The translations under genes and the position numbers were made by a program. A stretch of 64,000 bases of DNA from assembly GCF_003070885.1 (NCBI RefSeq), contig NZ_CP028913.1, positions 1,736,001-1,800,000 of the forward strand, written 5' to 3'. The stretch is from Agromyces badenianii (lineage in GTDB: Bacteria > Actinomycetota > Actinomycetes > Actinomycetales > Microbacteriaceae). Positions 1 to 10,671 of this stretch are shown here, one piece after another (within the stretch, counting starts at the first letter, position 1; each line of letters begins with the position of its first letter). Under the pieces are notes generated by a model that saw nothing but the letters and a program-made list of their open reading frames with translations, had not been told where the DNA came from and searched no databases.

Positions 1-1148
1 TCGGTCTCGTTCTGACCGGGCTTCTCTCCGGCTCGGCTGCCGGCCATGCGCTCTTTGTACTTCCAGTGCGCCGCGACACCGAACTCGGCCCGCTGGTGCA
101 TGTCGTGCGTGCGGATCTGGATCTCGACCGCTCGACCCTTCGGCCCGATGACCGTCGTGTGCAGCGACTGGTAGAGGTTGAACTTCGGCGTGGCGATGTA
201 GTCCTTGAACCGGCCGGGCAGCGGCGTCCACCGCGCGTGGATCGCACCCAGCACGGCGTAGCAGTCGCGCACGGAGTTCACGAGCACGCGGATGCCGACG
301 AGGTCGTAGATCTCGTCGAAGTCGCGGCCGCGCACGATCATCTTCTGGTAGATCGAGTAGTACTGCTTGGGGCGGCCCACGACCTTGCCGCGGATCTTCG
401 CGGCCTTCAGGTCATCGGAGATGAGATCGATCACGTTCTGCACGAACTCTTCACGCTGCGGCGTGCGCTGCTTGACGAGACTCTCGATCTCGGCGTAGAG
501 CTTCGGGTACAACACGGCGAAGGAAAGGTCTTCGAGCTCCCACTTGATCGCCTGGATACCGAGGCGATGCGCGAGCGGCGCGTAGATCTCGAGCGTCTCG
601 GTCGCCTTGCGCGCGGCCGAAGCCGCCGGCACGAAGCCCCACGTTCGCGCGTTGTGCAGGCGGTCGGCGAGCTTGATGATGAGCACCCGGATGTCTTTCG
701 ACATCGCGACGATCATCTTTCGAACGGTCTCGGCCTGTGTCGAGTCGCCGTACTTGACCTTGTCGAGCTTGGTGACGCCGTCGACGAGCATCGCGATCTC
801 GTCGCCGAAGTCCGCGCGCACCTGATCGAGCGTGTAGGCGGTGTCTTCGACAGTGTCGTGAAGCAAGGCCGCTGCGACGGTCTTCGCACCGATGCCGAGG
901 TCTGCGAGGATCTGGGCAACCGCGATCGGGTGGGTGATGTAGGGCTCACCGCTCTTGCGCTTCTGCCCTTCGTGGGCCCGTTCGGCCACGGTGTAGGCGC
1001 GCTCGACGAGCGAGAGATCGGCCTTCGGATGGTGCATGCGCACGGTGCGCATGAGCGTGTCGACGGCACCCGAGGGCTGCGCCTTCGAGAAGATGCGGGG
1101 CACCAGACGGCGCAGCGATGCCGTCGAGTTGACACCCGTTTCCGTCAT
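1..1148 (-). CDS. rel: Bifunctional (p)ppGpp synthetase/hydrolase Rel (5' part, cut by window edge)
   Basis: About 382 N-terminal codons are present; the rest lies beyond the left edge. Rel makes and degrades the stringent-response alarmone (p)ppGpp in the cytoplasm. The hydrolase motif LLHDTVEDT lies near residues 95-103. The synthetase part starts near residue 258, with RFKDY near 313-317; the RxKD form is the signature of bifunctional Rel rather than synthetase-only RelA. The ATG at 1148 is preceded by a near-perfect ribosome binding site (1151-1159). In mycobacteria apt lies between secF and rel; here only about 75 bp separate them and apt is absent. Identity is very secure. Confidence 0.96.
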   Translation of the reverse strand, partial: MTETGVNSTASLRRLVPRIFSKAQPSGAVDTLMRTVRMHHPKADLSLVERAYTVAERAHEGQKRKSGEPYITHPIAVAQILADLGIGAKTVAAALLHDTVEDTAYTLDQVRADFGDEIAMLVDGVTKLDKVKYGDSTQAETVRKMIVAMSKDIRVLIIKLADRLHNARTWGFVPAASAARKATETLEIYAPLAHRLGIQAIKWELEDLSFAVLYPKLYAEIESLVKQRTPQREEFVQNVIDLISDDLKAAKIRGKVVGRPKQYYSIYQKMIVRGRDFDEIYDLVGIRVLVNSVRDCYAVLGAIHARWTPLPGRFKDYIATPKFNLYQSLHTTVIGPKGRAVEIQIRTHDMHQRAEFGVAAHWKYKERMAGSRAGEKPGQNET

Positions 1149-1223
1149 CGCTCACCTCCGGAACTCAATTATCGCCGTTCCGAAGGCCTCGACGTGCCAC
1201 CTGGCGCACGCCCACCGCGAACA

Positions 1224-2243
1224 TCATGCGGTGGGAAGCGCCTCGGCACTGGTCGCAGCGGATACCGCGCGCTCTCGCTCCTTCAGCACCTTCTGATCGT
1301 GACGGCGGATCGCCGGCTCCCCCTCGCGCAGCTGGGAGTACAGCGGAGCAGCGACGAAGACGGTCGACCAGGTGCCGACGAGGATACCGATCAACAGGGC
1401 GAGGGAGATGTCGCGCAGGGTGTCGGCCCCGAGCACTCCGGCACCGATGAAGAGGATCGCGGCCACCGGGAGCGCTGCCACGACGCTCGTGTTGATCGAG
1501 CGCACGAGGGTCTGGTTCACCGCGAGGTTCACCGACTCCGCGAAGGTCCGTCGCGACTCCTCGCCGTCCTCGGCCGTGTTCTCGCGGATCTTGTCGAACA
1601 CCACGACGGTGTCGTACAGGGAGTAACTGAGGATCGTGAGGATGCCGATGGTCGCCGCAGGGCTGATCTCGAAGCCGACCGCGGCGTAGATGCCCGTAGT
1701 GGCGACGAGGTCGCCGAGCAGCGCGAGGATCGCGGCGGCCGACATCTTCCAGGTGCGGAAGTAGAGCGCCATGATGATGCCGGCCAGCAGCAGGAACGCG
1801 ACGAGGCCGACGAGGGCCTGCCTCGTGACATCCGCACCCCAGCTGGGGCCGATGAACGAGGAGGTGACCTCGGATTCTGGCACGTCGTAGGCTGCGGCGA
1901 GAGCGTCGCTGACCTCTTGCGAGTCGTCTTGCGTGAGCTGGTCGGTCTGCACGCGCACGCCGGTGCCGCCGACGATCGCCACCCGCACCTCGGCCTCGGG
2001 CACGACCGAGTGCACGGCCCCGATCGCGGGCTCGGCTTCGGCGTTCTCGACCTCGCTGATCTGGAACTGGGAGCCGCCGCGGAACTCGATGCTGAAGTTG
2101 ACCCCGGTGAACAGGGGCACGATGACGGAGAGCAGCACCAGCACCCCGGCGATCGTGTACCACTTCTTGCGTCCGCTGACGAAGTTGAACGAGCGCTTAC
2201 CGGTGTAGAGGTCGTTTCCGAAGGTCGTGAGACGGTTGGCCAT
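1224..2243 (-). CDS. secF: Protein translocase subunit SecF
   Basis: 339 residues. Membrane partner of SecD that uses the proton gradient to help preproteins leave the SecYEG channel. One N-terminal membrane helix (around residues 25-42) is followed by the SecF periplasmic motif NFSIEFRGGSQFQ and five more helices. The ATG at 2243 shares one base with the secD stop (TGATG), so translation is probably coupled; an upstream in-frame start inside secD is less likely. A hairpin with 8-bp arms (1209-1233) spans the stop codon but has no T-tract. Order yajC-secD-secF is the usual one. Confidence 0.97.
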   Translation of the reverse strand: MANRLTTFGNDLYTGKRSFNFVSGRKKWYTIAGVLVLLSVIVPLFTGVNFSIEFRGGSQFQISEVENAEAEPAIGAVHSVVPEAEVRVAIVGGTGVRVQTDQLTQDDSQEVSDALAAAYDVPESEVTSSFIGPSWGADVTRQALVGLVAFLLLAGIIMALYFRTWKMSAAAILALLGDLVATTGIYAAVGFEISPAATIGILTILSYSLYDTVVVFDKIRENTAEDGEESRRTFAESVNLAVNQTLVRSINTSVVAALPVAAILFIGAGVLGADTLRDISLALLIGILVGTWSTVFVAAPLYSQLREGEPAIRRHDQKVLKERERAVSAATSAEALPTA

Positions 2244-3985
2244 CAGGACTCCTTCCCGTCGTTGGACGTATCGGAGGCGCCGACCGCGGCCGCGGCCTTC
2301 CGCTCGGCGATCGTCTGGCGGCGCTGGGCCTCTTTGGCGCTGGCTGCGGCCTTCTTCGGGGGCAGCCCTGCCGGCTTGCGGAACTCGGCGCGACCGCGGT
2401 AGACAGCGCCGAGCGCGTTCGGGTCGAGTCCCGACCACGGGTTTCCGCTCGAGAAGAACCTCGTCTGCGCGAGCAGCTGCAGCATCGGGTGGGTGAAGAG
2501 GATCACGACGATGACGTCGATGACGGTCGTGATGCCGAGTGTGTAGGCGAAGCCCTTCACGCTGCCGACCGCGAGGATGAACAGCACGATCGCCGCGAGC
2601 AGGTTCACGCCCTTCGACGCCAGCACGGTGCGGAACGCACGCTTCCAGCCCGCCTCCACGGCGCCGACGAGCGGTCGGCCGTCGCGGAGCTCATCTCGCA
2701 CGCGCTCGAAGTACACGATGAACGAGTCGGCGGTGAAGCCGATCGCGACGATCAGACCGGCGATGCCGGCGAGCGACAGTCGGTACCCCTCGCGCCACGA
2801 GAGGATCGTGATCACGAGATAGGTGATGATCGCCGCGATCACGAGTGAGGCGATGGTCACCGACCCGAGTGCTCGGTACTGGAACAGCGTGTAGATGACC
2901 ACGAGGATCAGGCCGATGAGACCGGCGATGAGACCGGACTGCAGCTGCGACGTGCCGAGGGTCGGAGAGATGGTGTCGGAGGACTGCACCGTGAAGCTGA
3001 TCGGCAACGCACCGAACTTCAGCTGGTCGGCGAGCGACTTCGACGACTCCTGGTCGAAACTGCCGGTGATCTGCGGCTTGCCGTCGGTGATCGCTCCGTT
3101 CATCGACGGGGCGGTGAGTACCGCACCGTCGAGCACGAACGCGAACTGGTCGCGCGGCGTCTGGCCCTGCAGCCCGTAGAGGCGGGTGCTCACGGCGGCG
3201 AAGTCCTCGGTGCCCTCTTCGTCGAAGACGATGTTCACGGCCCACTGGCCGGTCGTCGCACCCGTCGAGGTCTGCACCATGCCGTTCGTGGCGTCGACGA
3301 TGTTCTCGCCGCTCGCCTCCACCGGCCCGAGCAGGTACTTCACGGTGCGATCCATGTCGCACGTGACGAGCGGCTCGTCGGCCGGCGCGACGTTTGTCGA
3401 GGCCTCATCCACCTGCGAGCAGTCGAAGCCGTCGAACTGCTGCTGCAGCGCCGGCGTGATCCACGAGGGGTCGCTGCCGTCGGTGGGCACCGCGGTCGGG
3501 GTCGACTCGAGCTCTTCGGCCGGTTCTTCGCTCGGCGCCGCGCTCGCGCTGGGATCGGCCGAGGTGTTGGTCGCCGCGTCGGCGAGCAGCACTGCTCGGA
3601 GCTCGAGCTTGGCCGAGGACTCGATGCGAGCGCGAGTCTGGTCGTCGAGCTCACCGGGAATGCGGACGACGACGTTGTCGCCCTCGGTGTTGATCTCGGC
3701 TTCGGCCACGCCCGAGGCGTCGACGCGCTGGCGGATGATCGAGACCGCCTGATCCAGCTGCTCCTGCGAGACGTCGGCTCCGGTCTCGACCTTCGGCGCC
3801 AGGATGATCTGCGTGCCGCCCTCGAGGTCGAGCGCGAGCTTCGGGGTCCACGAACCGCCGCCCCAGATGACCCCGGCGGCGTTGATGCCGAACAGCACCG
3901 CGATGATGACACCCAGCCAGGTGAGGGATCGCCATGCCTTGCGCACGGGGGTCGGCCGAGATGACCGCTTGGATGGTGCAGCCAC
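2243..3985 (-). CDS. secD: Protein translocase subunit SecD
   Basis: 580 residues, GTG start. SecD works with SecF and YajC on the outer face of the membrane during protein export. An N-terminal helix (about 20-40) is followed by the LDLEGGTQIIL motif, a large periplasmic part and a C-terminal bundle of five helices. Between the conserved motifs lies an Ala/Ser/Glu/Pro-rich, low-complexity stretch (roughly residues 140-175), which makes the protein longer than proteobacterial SecD core regions and is common in actinobacteria. It is followed with one base of overlap by secF. Confidence 0.97.
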   Translation of the reverse strand: MAAPSKRSSRPTPVRKAWRSLTWLGVIIAVLFGINAAGVIWGGGSWTPKLALDLEGGTQIILAPKVETGADVSQEQLDQAVSIIRQRVDASGVAEAEINTEGDNVVVRIPGELDDQTRARIESSAKLELRAVLLADAATNTSADPSASAAPSEEPAEELESTPTAVPTDGSDPSWITPALQQQFDGFDCSQVDEASTNVAPADEPLVTCDMDRTVKYLLGPVEASGENIVDATNGMVQTSTGATTGQWAVNIVFDEEGTEDFAAVSTRLYGLQGQTPRDQFAFVLDGAVLTAPSMNGAITDGKPQITGSFDQESSKSLADQLKFGALPISFTVQSSDTISPTLGTSQLQSGLIAGLIGLILVVIYTLFQYRALGSVTIASLVIAAIITYLVITILSWREGYRLSLAGIAGLIVAIGFTADSFIVYFERVRDELRDGRPLVGAVEAGWKRAFRTVLASKGVNLLAAIVLFILAVGSVKGFAYTLGITTVIDVIVVILFTHPMLQLLAQTRFFSSGNPWSGLDPNALGAVYRGRAEFRKPAGLPPKKAAASAKEAQRRQTIAERKAAAAVGASDTSNDGKES

Positions 3986-4047
3986 GTGTTCCGCTTTCTC
4001 TGCAGGAGCCCGCGCGACAGCGCGCGGGCCGAGCCTCGGGGTGAGTC

Positions 4048-4449
4048 CTAGTCGTCCGACTTCTTGGTGTCGGGCGTCTCATCGCTCGCGTCGCCGGTCG
4101 TGGCGTCGGTGCCGGAGTCGGCGACACGCTCGCCGAACTCGGGCGCGCCCTCGACGGCTGCGGTCTCTTCGACGACATCGGCCTTCGGCTCGACCACGCG
4201 GGCGACCGTCTGACGGTGCACGGTGAGCACGGTGCCGGGCGAGGTCTCGAGCTGCACCTGGTTCTCGTCTTCATCGATCGAGAGGATGGTGCCGAAGACG
4301 CCGAAGTTGGTCATCACCTTCGCACCCGGCTGCACCTTCGACTGCAGTTCACGGGCGTCGGCCTGACGCTTGCGGGAGTTGCGGAACATGAAGAAGATGA
4401 GCACCGCCAGGACGGCGAGCATGATGATGGTGAACGGATCGAACGTCAT
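4048..4449 (-). CDS. yajC: Preprotein translocase accessory subunit YajC
   Basis: 133 residues. Small SecDF-associated protein. One N-terminal membrane segment (IIMLAVLAVLIFFMF) is followed by the family core, where VQPGAKVMTNFGVFGTI matches the conserved YajC G-rich motif, and then by a long acidic Glu/Asp/Thr-rich tail, as is typical in actinobacteria. It is the first gene of the yajC-secD-secF unit; 62 bp separate it from secD and about 70 bp separate it from ruvB, where a good -10 element lies. Confidence 0.93.
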   Translation of the reverse strand: MTFDPFTIIMLAVLAVLIFFMFRNSRKRQADARELQSKVQPGAKVMTNFGVFGTILSIDEDENQVQLETSPGTVLTVHRQTVARVVEPKADVVEETAAVEGAPEFGERVADSGTDATTGDASDETPDTKKSDD

Positions 4450-4518
4450 GAGGGGGAGGTACCTTCCGAGTGCGGCACGCGCACGAAGTCATCGGTGCTG
4501 AAGAATCAGCCTCAAAGG

Positions 4519-4524
4519 ATTATA
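4519..4524 (-). promoter_or_regulatory. Consensus -10 element for yajC-secD-secF
   Basis: Read on the minus strand the hexamer is TATAAT, an exact -10 match and striking in such GC-rich DNA. It overlaps the ruvB stop codon and lies about 70 bp before yajC. No good -35 is visible 16-18 bp upstream. It suggests that the sec genes have their own promoter besides read-through from ruvCAB. Confidence 0.5.
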
Positions 4525-5560
4525 GGTCATCGAGCGGAAGTGCCGTGGCCGAGTCGGGAGCGTTCGTTGCGAGGCCGAAATGGCTCCACGCCGCCGGGGT
4601 TGCGACTCGCCCCCGAGGCGTTCGGGTGATGAGCCCGATTCGTACGAGGAAGGGCTCGACGACGGCTTCGATCGTCTCGGCCTCTTCGCCGACGGAAACG
4701 GCCAGGGTGTTCAACCCGACGGGGCCGCCGCCGAACCGGGTGAGGATCATCTGCATCACCGCGCGGTCGAGCCGATCGAGCCCGAGCGGGTCGACGTCGT
4801 AGAGCTCGAGCGCGGCGCGAACGGAGGCGATGTCGACACGTTCGCCGTGCACGAGCGCATAGTCGCGCACCCGCCTGAGCAGGCGGTTGGCGATGCGCGG
4901 GGTGCCACGGCAGCGCCCCGCGATCTCGGCAAGGGCCTCTCGGTCGGCGTCGAGGCCGAGCATCGCACCGGCGCGACCGAGCACCTGCTCGAGTTCGGCC
5001 TCGTCGTAGAACTCGAGGTGCGCGGTGAAACCGAATCGGTCGCGGAGCGGGTTCGGCAGGAGCCCGGCCCGCGTGGTGGCGCCCACGAGCGTGAACGGCG
5101 ACAGGTCGAGCGGCACCGAGGTCGCACCGGCCCCCTTGCCGACCATGATGTCGATGCGGAAGTCCTCCATCGCGAGATAGAGCATCTCTTCGGCCGAGCG
5201 AGCCATGCGGTGGATCTCGTCGATGAAGAGCACTTCGCCGGGCACGAGCGAACTCAGAATGGCCGCGAGGTCGCCCGCGTGCTGGATCGCCGGGCCGCTC
5301 GACATGCGGAGCGGCCGGCCGCCTTCGTGCGCGACGATCATCGCGAGGGTCGTCTTGCCGAGGCCGGGCGGGCCCGCGAGAAGGATGTGGTCGGGAGTGC
5401 GCTGCTGCAGCGTCGCGGCCGTGAGCAGGAGCTGCAACTGCCCGCGCACGCGGGTCTGGCCGACGAATTCACCGAGGCTCTTCGGACGCAGCGCCCCTTC
5501 GAACGCGAGTTCGGCCTCTGACGCGAGCACCGGATCGGTGAGGTCGAGGTCGTCGCTCAT
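4520..5560 (-). CDS. ruvB: Holliday junction branch migration DNA helicase RuvB
   Basis: 346 residues, usual length. Hexameric AAA+ motor that, with RuvA, drives branch migration of Holliday junctions. Walker [10 protein letters not shown] is at residues 63-71, Walker [11 protein letters not shown] near 109-118, and sensor motif GATTRAGLL follows; the C-terminal winged-helix domain ends the protein. The ATG overlaps the ruvA stop by four bases (ATGA), which implies translational coupling. Certain. Confidence 0.98.
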   Translation of the reverse strand: MSDDLDLTDPVLASEAELAFEGALRPKSLGEFVGQTRVRGQLQLLLTAATLQQRTPDHILLAGPPGLGKTTLAMIVAHEGGRPLRMSSGPAIQHAGDLAAILSSLVPGEVLFIDEIHRMARSAEEMLYLAMEDFRIDIMVGKGAGATSVPLDLSPFTLVGATTRAGLLPNPLRDRFGFTAHLEFYDEAELEQVLGRAGAMLGLDADREALAEIAGRCRGTPRIANRLLRRVRDYALVHGERVDIASVRAALELYDVDPLGLDRLDRAVMQMILTRFGGGPVGLNTLAVSVGEEAETIEAVVEPFLVRIGLITRTPRGRVATPAAWSHFGLATNAPDSATALPLDDL

Positions 5561-6177
5561 CGTGCCCGACCCGCCTGCTGGGCCGGGCCGAGCCGAGCGA
5601 GCGTGAGCCGCAACAGCGTCGGCACCGATGCGGCCTCGATGTCGGATGCCGCGGCGATCGTCTCGTCGACGGCCTCTGCCGCGACCCGCTCGGACCAGCC
5701 GAGACCGGTGAGCGCCGCAAGCACGCTGTCGGCGGCACCGCCCGCGACGACCGGTGTCTGCGGCGTCGCGGCGGCCGGGGCGACGAGCTTGCCCGCGAGC
5801 GAGACGGTGATGAGTTTCGCGGTCTTCGGCCCGATGCCGCTCACCTTGCGGAAGACGGCGTCGTCGTCGCGCTGCACGGCCTCGGCGATCTGCCCGGGTG
5901 AGAGCGACGACAGCACGCCGAGCGCCGACTTGGGGCCGACCCCGGTGACGCCGATCAACAGGTTGAACACGTCGAGCTCGTCGTGCGTGGCGAAGCCGAA
6001 GAGGGTCAGCGAGTCTTCGCGCACGACGAGCGTCGTGTGCACGGATGCCTCGTGCCCCTCGCGAGTCGAGAGGGCGAATGCCGGGGTCGTGTTGACGTGG
6101 AAGCCCACCCCGCCGACCTCGATCACGACCGAACCACCGGCTGCAGCGAGCACGCGGCCACGAAGAGAGGAGATCAC
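5557..6177 (-). CDS. ruvA: Holliday junction branch migration complex subunit RuvA
   Basis: 206 residues. DNA-binding subunit that sits on the four-way junction and recruits RuvB rings. The N-terminal OB-fold ([15 protein letters not shown]) is followed by helix-hairpin-helix segments ([17 protein letters not shown] and [12 protein letters not shown]) and a C-terminal RuvB-contact domain after an Ala/Pro linker. The start is GTG and overlaps the ruvC stop by four bases (GTGA). Confidence 0.97.
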   Translation of the reverse strand: MISSLRGRVLAAAGGSVVIEVGGVGFHVNTTPAFALSTREGHEASVHTTLVVREDSLTLFGFATHDELDVFNLLIGVTGVGPKSALGVLSSLSPGQIAEAVQRDDDAVFRKVSGIGPKTAKLITVSLAGKLVAPAAATPQTPVVAGGAADSVLAALTGLGWSERVAAEAVDETIAAASDIEAASVPTLLRLTLARLGPAQQAGRAR

Positions 6178-6785
6178 CGCTTCAGCCTACGGGCCGCCCC
6201 CGACACGACGGCGGAGCGCTCGGCGGCGATCCACGCCCGCTGCGCCGGGGTGAGCATCGAGTCGGCGGTGGAGCCGGCATCGGCACTCTCCCGAACGGCG
6301 GCCCCGGCGACTCCCCCGGTGCGCCAGGCATGGCAGATGGCGAGGGCGAGGGCATCCGCGGCATCCGCCGGTTTCGGCACGTCGTCGAGCCCGAGGATGC
6401 GCGCCACCATCGCACCGACCTGCTTCTTGTCCGCCCGCCCGTACCCGGTGATCGCGGCCTTGACCTCGCTCGGCGTGTGCAGTGCGACCGGCAGCTCCCG
6501 GCGCGCCGCGATCAGCATGGCCACGCCCGAGATCTGCGCCGTGCCCATGATCGTCGAGACGTCGCTGCGGGCGAACACGCGCTCGAGGGCGACGGCCTGC
6601 GGTCGATGCTCCTCGATGATCGCCTCGAGCCCCTCGGCGATGCGGGCGAGCCGGCGCGGGGTGTCGAGATCGGCCGGCGATCGCAGCACCACCACGTCGA
6701 CGAGCCGCGCCGTGCGGTTCGCTTCGACATCGACCACTCCCACGCCGCATCGCGTGAGGCCGGGGTCGATGCCGAGCACGCGCAC
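6174..6785 (-). CDS. ruvC: Crossover junction endodeoxyribonuclease RuvC
   Basis: 203 residues, somewhat longer than the approximately 170 of E. coli because of a C-terminal extension. Resolves Holliday junctions by paired nicking. The RNase H-like fold is marked by [12 protein letters not shown] near the N terminus (first catalytic Asp), ALERVF (catalytic Glu) and the C-terminal [14 protein letters not shown] acidic/His motif. GTG start, nine bases after the yebC stop; no LexA-type box was seen upstream of yebC or ruvC. Confidence 0.97.
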   Translation of the reverse strand: MRVLGIDPGLTRCGVGVVDVEANRTARLVDVVVLRSPADLDTPRRLARIAEGLEAIIEEHRPQAVALERVFARSDVSTIMGTAQISGVAMLIAARRELPVALHTPSEVKAAITGYGRADKKQVGAMVARILGLDDVPKPADAADALALAICHAWRTGGVAGAAVRESADAGSTADSMLTPAQRAWIAAERSAVVSGAARRLKR

Positions 6786-6794
6786 GGCGATCGG

Positions 6795-7553
6795 CTACTC
6801 CGCCTCGAGTTCGGCCTGCACCTCGGGGCTCAGGTCGAAGTTGCTGTAGATGTTCTGCACGTCGTCGCTATCTTCGAGGGCGTCGATGAGGCGGAACACC
6901 TTGCGCGCGGTGTCGGCATCGATCTCGACCTTGAGCGAGGGCACGAACGCGGCATCCGCCGAGTCGTAGTCGATGCCCGCCTCCTGCAGCGCCGTGCGCG
7001 TCGCGACCATGTCGGATGCCTCGGTGATGACCTCGAAGGTCTCGCCCTCGTCGGTGACCTCTTCGGCGCCGACGTCGAGCACCGCGCCGAGCACGTCGTC
7101 TTCGGTGAGGCCATCGGACTTGGGAACGACGATGACGCCCTTGCGTGCGAAGTTGTACGCGACCGAGCCCGGGTCGGCCATCGTGCCGCCGTTCCTCGTC
7201 ATGAGCGTGCGCACCTCGGCGGCGGCGCGGTTCTTGTTGTCGGTGAGGCACTCGATGAGGAGGGCCACGCCGTTGGGGCCGTAGCCCTCGTACATGATCG
7301 TCGTGTAGTCGATCGACTCACCGGTCAGACCGGCACCGCGCTTGATCGCGCGATCGATGTTGTCGTTCGGGACGGAGGTCTTCTTCGCCTTCTGCACGGC
7401 GTCGACGAGGGTCGGGTTGCCGGAGAGATCGGCGCCGCCCATCTTCGCGGCGACCTCGATGTTCTTGATGAGCTTCGCGAACGACTTCGCACGGCGCGAG
7501 TCGATGATCGCCTTCTTGTGCTTGGTCGTCGCCCACTTGGAATGCCCGGACAT
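6795..7553 (-). CDS. YebC/PmpR family transcriptional/translational regulator
   Basis: 252 residues, typical YebC/TACO1 length. The family signature [21 protein letters not shown] opens the protein, followed by the GGADLSGNP and conserved [10 protein letters not shown] segments. Members regulate transcription, and some are reported to ease ribosome stalling at proline stretches; the role here cannot be told from sequence. Its position just before ruvCAB is conserved in actinobacteria. Confidence 0.95.
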   Translation of the reverse strand: MSGHSKWATTKHKKAIIDSRRAKSFAKLIKNIEVAAKMGGADLSGNPTLVDAVQKAKKTSVPNDNIDRAIKRGAGLTGESIDYTTIMYEGYGPNGVALLIECLTDNKNRAAAEVRTLMTRNGGTMADPGSVAYNFARKGVIVVPKSDGLTEDDVLGAVLDVGAEEVTDEGETFEVITEASDMVATRTALQEAGIDYDSADAAFVPSLKVEIDADTARKVFRLIDALEDSDDVQNIYSNFDLSPEVQAELEAE

Positions 7554-7614
7554 GCGTCTCCTGAATCGAATCCTTCGCGCGGCCGCGTCGCGGCCGGCGC
7601 GCCCCCATTCTAGG

Positions 7615-8343
7615 TCAGCGCCGCGCAGCCCTCTCGCTCATCGGCGGGACGGGGTGAAGTCGGCGCAGGGCGTGCTCGTACCGGCGCCGGCCGACGACCC
7701 GGTACGCAAGACGCATCGGCGCGGGCAGCTCGCGTGCCATCCAGGCCGCACGCTCCGGCTCGGGGACCACCTCCATCAGGAGGCCGAGCAGGAGGAACAG
7801 CGGCAGTGGCGGCTTCTCATGCTGCGCGTGGGCGGAGATCTCGTCCCACTCCGCCTCGGATAGCACCGCATCGAGCACCGGGAACGCGTCGCGCTCCTCA
7901 TCGGCGAGATGCTCGGCGAGCGTGCGGTCGACCTCGTCGAGGACCGCCGCCAGGCGCGCCGCATCGGCGGCATCCGCGCCCGGCGCCCAGGCGTCGACGA
8001 GGGTGTCGATCTCATCGAGCTGGTCGGAGACCGTCTGATGCTGCCGGCGCATCACCGCGACGTGCAGGCCGCAGGCCGGAGCCCGTTCGGTCATCCGGTC
8101 CCAGAAGAAGTCGTCTTCGGCGTGGTGGTGGATGTGCAGGAGCGCCGTCAGACCGTGCAGGTGACGCGCGAGGAACGTCGCGCGGCGGGTGTCACCCGGC
8201 GTGACGTCTCGCACGAGCCCCGGCGCCTCGGCGAACAAACGTCGGAACATGCGGTGGATGAGCACGACCTCGTCGCTGCGGCATGCGGTCACCGGTGCAG
8301 TGCTCGAGTCGGGCGCACCGGTACTGGGGAGTCGGGTGGTCAT
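7615..8343 (-). CDS. Hemerythrin-like (HHE) domain protein
   Basis: 242 residues. The four-helix HHE domain is suggested by spaced metal-ligand motifs: IHRMFRRLF near residue 30, [20 protein letters not shown] near 65-85, and [11 protein letters not shown] near 140. Such proteins bind a di-iron centre and may sense or handle oxygen, NO or iron; the substrate is unknown. The gene sits between yebC and a DUF1697 gene, an insertion in the usual pdxT-yebC order. It ends 61 bp before the yebC start and no strong ribosome binding site is visible. Confidence 0.8.
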   Translation of the reverse strand: MTTRLPSTGAPDSSTAPVTACRSDEVVLIHRMFRRLFAEAPGLVRDVTPGDTRRATFLARHLHGLTALLHIHHHAEDDFFWDRMTERAPACGLHVAVMRRQHQTVSDQLDEIDTLVDAWAPGADAADAARLAAVLDEVDRTLAEHLADEERDAFPVLDAVLSEAEWDEISAHAQHEKPPLPLFLLLGLLMEVVPEPERAAWMARELPAPMRLAYRVVGRRRYEHALRRLHPVPPMSERAARR

Positions 8344-8424
8344 GGAAGGTCAGCGAAGCGGATGCCGCGGCCTCCCGCACCCGTGCCGTCCCGACTCTCG
8401 ACTCGGTGCCCTCCCTGAACCGAA

Positions 8425-8464
8425 CGCGCTCAGCCGTGCGCGCTCAGCCGTGCGCGCTCAGCCG
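8425..8464. repeat. 14-bp tandem repeat at the DUF1697 stop codon
   Basis: Two full 14-bp units (8433-8446 and 8447-8460) plus partial copies on both sides. On the minus strand the unit reads TGAGCGCGCACGGC, and the first TGA is the stop codon of the DUF1697 gene. A similar array with the core TGAGCGCGC follows another stop codon at 53372. Confidence 0.85.
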
Positions 8465-8988
8465 AGGATCTTCCGGAGCGTTCGGAGGTTTCGATTGGTG
8501 GTCGTCGGCTTGAACTTCGCCTTCGCGAGCAGCTTCGCGAACGGGGTGTCGACGGTCGTGCCCTTCACCGGGTTCCAGTACACGACGCCGTCGCCCCTCG
8601 CGATCGGATCGACGTCGGGATCGGCGTCGCCCGAGAACTCGAGGAGCTCGTCGACGATGCCGGGAGCGGAGGCGAAGATCACCCAGGGTTGTCGATGCGC
8701 GTCGTCGGCATCGAACGGGAACCCGTCGACGGCGCGCTGCAGCTCGTCGCGGGTCACGAGCACGATCCAGGCGTCGTAGCCGAACCGGGCGCGGAGGGCC
8801 TGCTCGATGCGACCCTTGAGCGGGGTGCGAGACTCGCGGCTCGGGTCGTCGAACACGACATTGCCACTGGCGAGCACCGTGCGCACGCCGTCGAAGCCGA
8901 GCAGCTCGAACAGCTCGCGAAGCTCGGCCGACTTGATCGTGATGCCGCCGACGTTCACGCCACGGAGCAGGGCGATGTATGCCGTCAT
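8458..8988 (-). CDS. DUF1697 domain-containing protein
   Basis: 176 residues. Matches the DUF1697 family by its opening MTAYIALLRGVNVGG, the segment VRTVLASGNVVFDD and the C-terminal TTTNRNLRTLRKIL. Function unknown. I chose the ATG at 8988 because the family begins exactly there; a TACTGT hexamer ends a few bases upstream, so the transcript may be leaderless. The stop codon lies inside the 14-bp tandem repeat. Confidence 0.9.
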   Translation of the reverse strand: MTAYIALLRGVNVGGITIKSAELRELFELLGFDGVRTVLASGNVVFDDPSRESRTPLKGRIEQALRARFGYDAWIVLVTRDELQRAVDGFPFDADDAHRQPWVIFASAPGIVDELLEFSGDADPDVDPIARGDGVVYWNPVKGTTVDTPFAKLLAKAKFKPTTTNRNLRTLRKILG

Positions 8989-9040
8989 GCTGCGACAGTA
9001 CCGAGGTCGGCCGACATCGCGCCGCCCAAGGCGGCGAGGC

Positions 9041-9684
9041 TCACCGTCGAACCCGGCTGCGCACCTTTGCGAGGAAGTACTCGTGGAAGCGGTACTCCCC
9101 CGTGATCTCGGGGTGGAAACTCGTGCCGAGGAGGTTGCCCTGCTCGACGGCGACGACTCGACCGTCGGCGAGCGTCGCGAGCGGAGTCGCCGCCTCGCCG
9201 ACCGATTCGACGACCGGCCCCCGGATGAAGACCGCGTGCACCGGCTCGTCGCCGAGCGCGGGGATGTCGAGGTCGGTCTCGAACGACTGGTTCTGCGAAC
9301 CGAAGGCGTTGCGGCGTACGACCACGTCGAGGCCGCCGAGGGACTCCTGCCCGGCGATCGCGTCGAGCACCGTGTCGGCGAGCAGGATGAGGCCTGCACA
9401 GGTGCCGTAGACGGGCAGGCCCGCCGAGATCGCCTGCTGCAACGGCGCCTGCAGCCCGAAGGTGCGCGCGAGCTTGTCCATGACGCTCGATTCCCCGCCG
9501 GGGATCACGAGGCCGTCGATCTCGGCGAGCTCCTCGGGACGACGCACGAGCGACACCTCGGCTCCGAGCTTCGCGAGTACGTGCGCGTGCTCACGGAAGT
9601 CGCCCTGGAGGGCGAGGACCCCGACGCGAGGCCCGGCCTGAGCCGTGCGCCCCGCGTCGAGTGATCCGCTCCTGAGGTTCGTCG

Positions 9685-9688
<4 letters not shown>
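9041..9688 (-). CDS. pdxT: Pyridoxal 5'-phosphate synthase glutaminase subunit PdxT
   Basis: 215 residues. Releases ammonia from glutamine and channels it to PdxS for PLP synthesis. Class I amidotransferase triad: Cys97 in [11 protein letters not shown], and the His/Glu of TSFHPEIT near the C terminus; the oxyanion motif IPGGESSVM is near residues 62-70. An N-terminal extension of about 20 residues precedes the usual [10 protein letters not shown] start. The GTG start overlaps the pdxS stop by four bases (GTGA), so the two subunits are co-translated. Confidence 0.96.
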
Positions 9689-10575
<887 letters not shown>

Positions 10576-10659
10576 AGGGGAATCCTCTCGGATGGGCGCG
10601 CGCTGTCGTCGCGCATCAGAACAGACCAACAGAACTATTGTCCTAGGCCAAAAGATAGC
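10576..10659. promoter_or_regulatory. Divergent pdxST / pdxR control region
   Basis: This 84-bp gap separates pdxS (left) from the MocR gene (right) and must hold both promoters. A palindromic CCTAGG (10642-10647) sits in a loosely symmetric AT-richer stretch (10634-10658), and ACAGA is repeated at 10621 and 10630. MocR-type PdxR proteins usually bind such intergenic regions; the exact operator cannot be fixed by eye. Confidence 0.45.
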
Positions 10660-10671
10660 ATGGGTGGGGAC

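Noticed and set aside
66..2402. A 778-residue rightward open frame across rel, secF and secD
   Set aside because: It is the complement of real genes; the composition is Arg/Asp/Glu-biased, it has no family likeness and no ribosome binding site. The same holds for long frames opposite acn (31483-34605), opposite nei-rpiB-DUF2332 into pepN (59813-62737) and opposite thrS (13661-15568).
7554..7614. SOS box upstream of yebC-ruvCAB
   Set aside because: TCGAATCCTTCGC has the wrong spacing and lacks the GTTCGA half.
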